64,000 nucleotides of DNA, taken from the NCBI GenBank assembly GCA_013399695.1, contig VXAU01000975.1, forward strand, positions 1,142,344 to 1,206,343, in the 5' to 3' direction. Positions 62,540 to 64,000 of the stretch are shown in pieces (positions within the stretch are counted from its first letter, which is position 1; each line of letters begins with the position of its first letter). Origin of the DNA: Formicarius rufipectus (taxonomy: Eukaryota > Chordata > Aves > Passeriformes > Formicariidae). Under the pieces are notes generated by a model. It was not told the origin of the DNA, searched no databases, and saw only the letters and a program-made list of their open reading frames with translations. Made by a program: the position numbers and the translations under genes.

Positions 62540-64000
62540 GTGGGTGCTGTCCTCAGGGTAGCTCTTCTGTTCCCGTTGATTAACAGCGGACTGTGAAGGT
62601 GCTGTGCTGGCTGGGGAGGGCAGATCAAGGGCTCTGGAATTCTCCTGATAAGGGAAGGTGTGTTTTGTTAGCACTGGGGCTCTGCTGTGAGCCAGGACAA
62701 ACCCCTGAGGCTGTGTGTTACACCAGACCTGGTAGTTTAGAGTTATCTTTCAAGGGTGTGCTCAAGTTTGAGGTCCTTTACTCTTGTCTGTACTTCCCCC
62801 TTGCCTTTTGAAGGCCACAGCACTGAGTTGTTGGTTGTTCTAGTACCTTTGCATGGGCGTGCCTCCCAACCCAGTGAAAGTGGATGACATAGGATAACAG
62901 CCTAGCACAGTTATCCTCTGGGGAGCTTCCTTCCTTGGGCAGATTTATTTTCCGTCTTGGATTAGCTCCTGTTCTATTAACTCTGTCAAAACAGTGTATT
63001 CAGGAAGAAAGTTTGTAACCAACTAGTTTTTTTTTTGTTGTTGTTGTTTTTTTTGTTGTTGTTGCTTGGTTGGTTTTGGGTTTTTTTTTGGTGTGTTTTT
63101 TGTTTTGTTTTTTGTTTGTTCGGTTTTTGTTTCGTTTTTAGCATAACACCGTTGAATACTGTACTTTTTTCGTTTACTTTGAGCTGTGTGAAAGATAGTT
63201 CACTTGCTCTAAATTAACTTTTTGACCATAAATCAGTGATTTCACAACTATTTTTGACTTCTTTAAATATTGAGCATTATGCATTAACTTGTGATAACCA
63301 GTGACTGTTAACTGGAGCTGATTGTGTAAGGGAAAAGCAGAACTTGCACAGTGCTGATCAGCTTGGTAAGAGGCAGCTGCTTAAAAAGTATAACAGTTAG
63401 AGGTGCAGAGTTTTATATCTGTTTTAACTTCTCTGTTCTACTTTATCTCCCTTGGTAAGAATGTTCTTGTTTCCTGAAGCCTGAACCTCAATTCATTGTC
63501 CTCATGGGTGAATGACCAAGGCTAAATTTTGCTCTTCTTGACATACGGCCATTAATGGTAAAGGATGAGGTTCTGTGGTAACATATAATGTTGTTACTGT
63601 TATTGAGGTTTCAAGAACAGAGGTAAATGTTCCAACAAAATGCATTCACTGCAGTGTGACATGTCATTCCTCGTGCTCTTTTCCCAGCCTATTAAATGTC
63701 TTATAAAAGCCAGTTATTCCCTTTCCCATGCAATCATGTGCTGCTGGTTTGCAGCAATAAGACTGCTGAAGATGTTACTGAGAGTCTGTGAAGCTGAGCT
63801 GAGGCTTTCTCTTTGTGGAAGAGCCAGACTTGGTAGTGGGCCCCCAGCCAGGGGAAGCCAATGGTGGTAATGTATGTTTGCAGTTATGTGACTTCATGAT
63901 ACAAGCAGTCTTTCATGGCTCATCTTGCTTGGAGTCATGGTGTATGGGAACTGTTTGTAAGACCTTCGAAAGAAGGACTTCTGGTTTGATACCAACCTAG
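62540..64000 (+). other. UNC13B: Intron 9 of UNC13B (5' part)
   Basis: The intron begins with GTGGGT and continues past the window end. It holds a T/G-rich tract at 63027-63139. No further exon with a family match was found before 64000. Confidence 0.85.
63027..63139 (+). repeat. T/G-rich low-complexity tract
   Basis: TTG, TTGG and TTTTG units with long T-runs extend over about 110 bases. The hydrophobic Leu/Phe/Trp-rich frame across 63035-63217 is a product of this composition. Confidence 0.88.

Larger units (their letters stand above)
1..64000 (+). other. UNC13B: UNC13B locus, internal segment (gene level)
   Basis: The whole window reads as one + strand gene segment, beginning inside intron 1 and ending inside intron 9. 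The exons encode the N-terminus of Munc13-2, a large cytosolic priming protein of synaptic and secretory vesicles that opens syntaxin-1 for SNARE assembly. Paralogue choice rests on remembered family sequences. The linker reads GEWSTLEAE and FEDADSAVDD, as in UNC13B, whereas UNC13A has GEWLTLDSQ and NDDPDSAVDD at these places. UNC13C lacks a C2A of this type. These exons belong to the ubiquitous isoform. The brain isoform uses another promoter and a very large first coding exon. No reading frame of that size occurs here, so that exon must lie further 3'. Confidence 0.93.

Noticed and set aside
1..64000. CRISPR arrays, operons, tRNA/rRNA genes, intact transposons or endogenous retroviruses
   Set aside because: No regularly spaced repeats, tRNA-like box sequences, rRNA motifs, long terminal repeats or polymerase-like reading frames were seen; the only mobile-element trace is the CR1 fragment.

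Overview
This is a vertebrate nuclear genomic window, most likely from a bird. It is AT-rich, intron-dominated DNA with GT-AG introns, almost no dispersed repeats, one clear 3' fragment of a CR1 LINE (the dominant avian/reptilian retroposon) and many A/C- or T/G-rich low-complexity tracts. No prokaryotic, viral or mobile gene cluster was seen.

The only gene I can support is the 5' coding part of UNC13B (Munc13-2) on the + strand. Eight consecutive coding exons were placed by hand: 25947-25976, 28110-28209, 32058-32175, 33140-33263, 41136-41206, 44236-44293, 56190-56225 and 62317-62539. All have AG/GT borders and their phases agree, giving 760 nt of continuous frame, about residues 8-261. They encode the N-terminal C2A domain, the acidic linker that follows it and the start of the Ser/Pro-rich region of the ubiquitous long isoform (ubMunc13-2). 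The first exon (Met1 to about residue 7) is upstream of the window. The calmodulin-binding, C1, C2B, MUN and C2C exons are downstream.

Layout: 1-25946 is intron 1 (incomplete), holding the CR1 fragment at about 21427-21580, a purine-skewed block at about 10140-12420 and a strong cryptic splice-site pair around 1520-1586. From 25947 to 33263 the four C2A exons lie fairly close together. From 33264 to 62316 large introns 5 to 8 separate three small linker exons from exon 9. Intron 7 holds an A-run beside an 8-base assembly gap, an alternating purine/pyrimidine tract and an A/C versus T/G inverted pair. From 62540 to the end is the start of intron 9.

The protein is a presynaptic and secretory vesicle-priming factor. 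Its C2A domain binds the RIM zinc finger and can homodimerise, rather than binding calcium. Human 9p13 is homologous to the avian Z chromosome, so a Z-linked location is expected if the source is a bird; this is inference. I found no previously undescribed system. The most checkable leads are two frame-neutral microexons, a possible poison exon in intron 1, a C2A Ser-to-Cys difference and the skewed intron 1 block.
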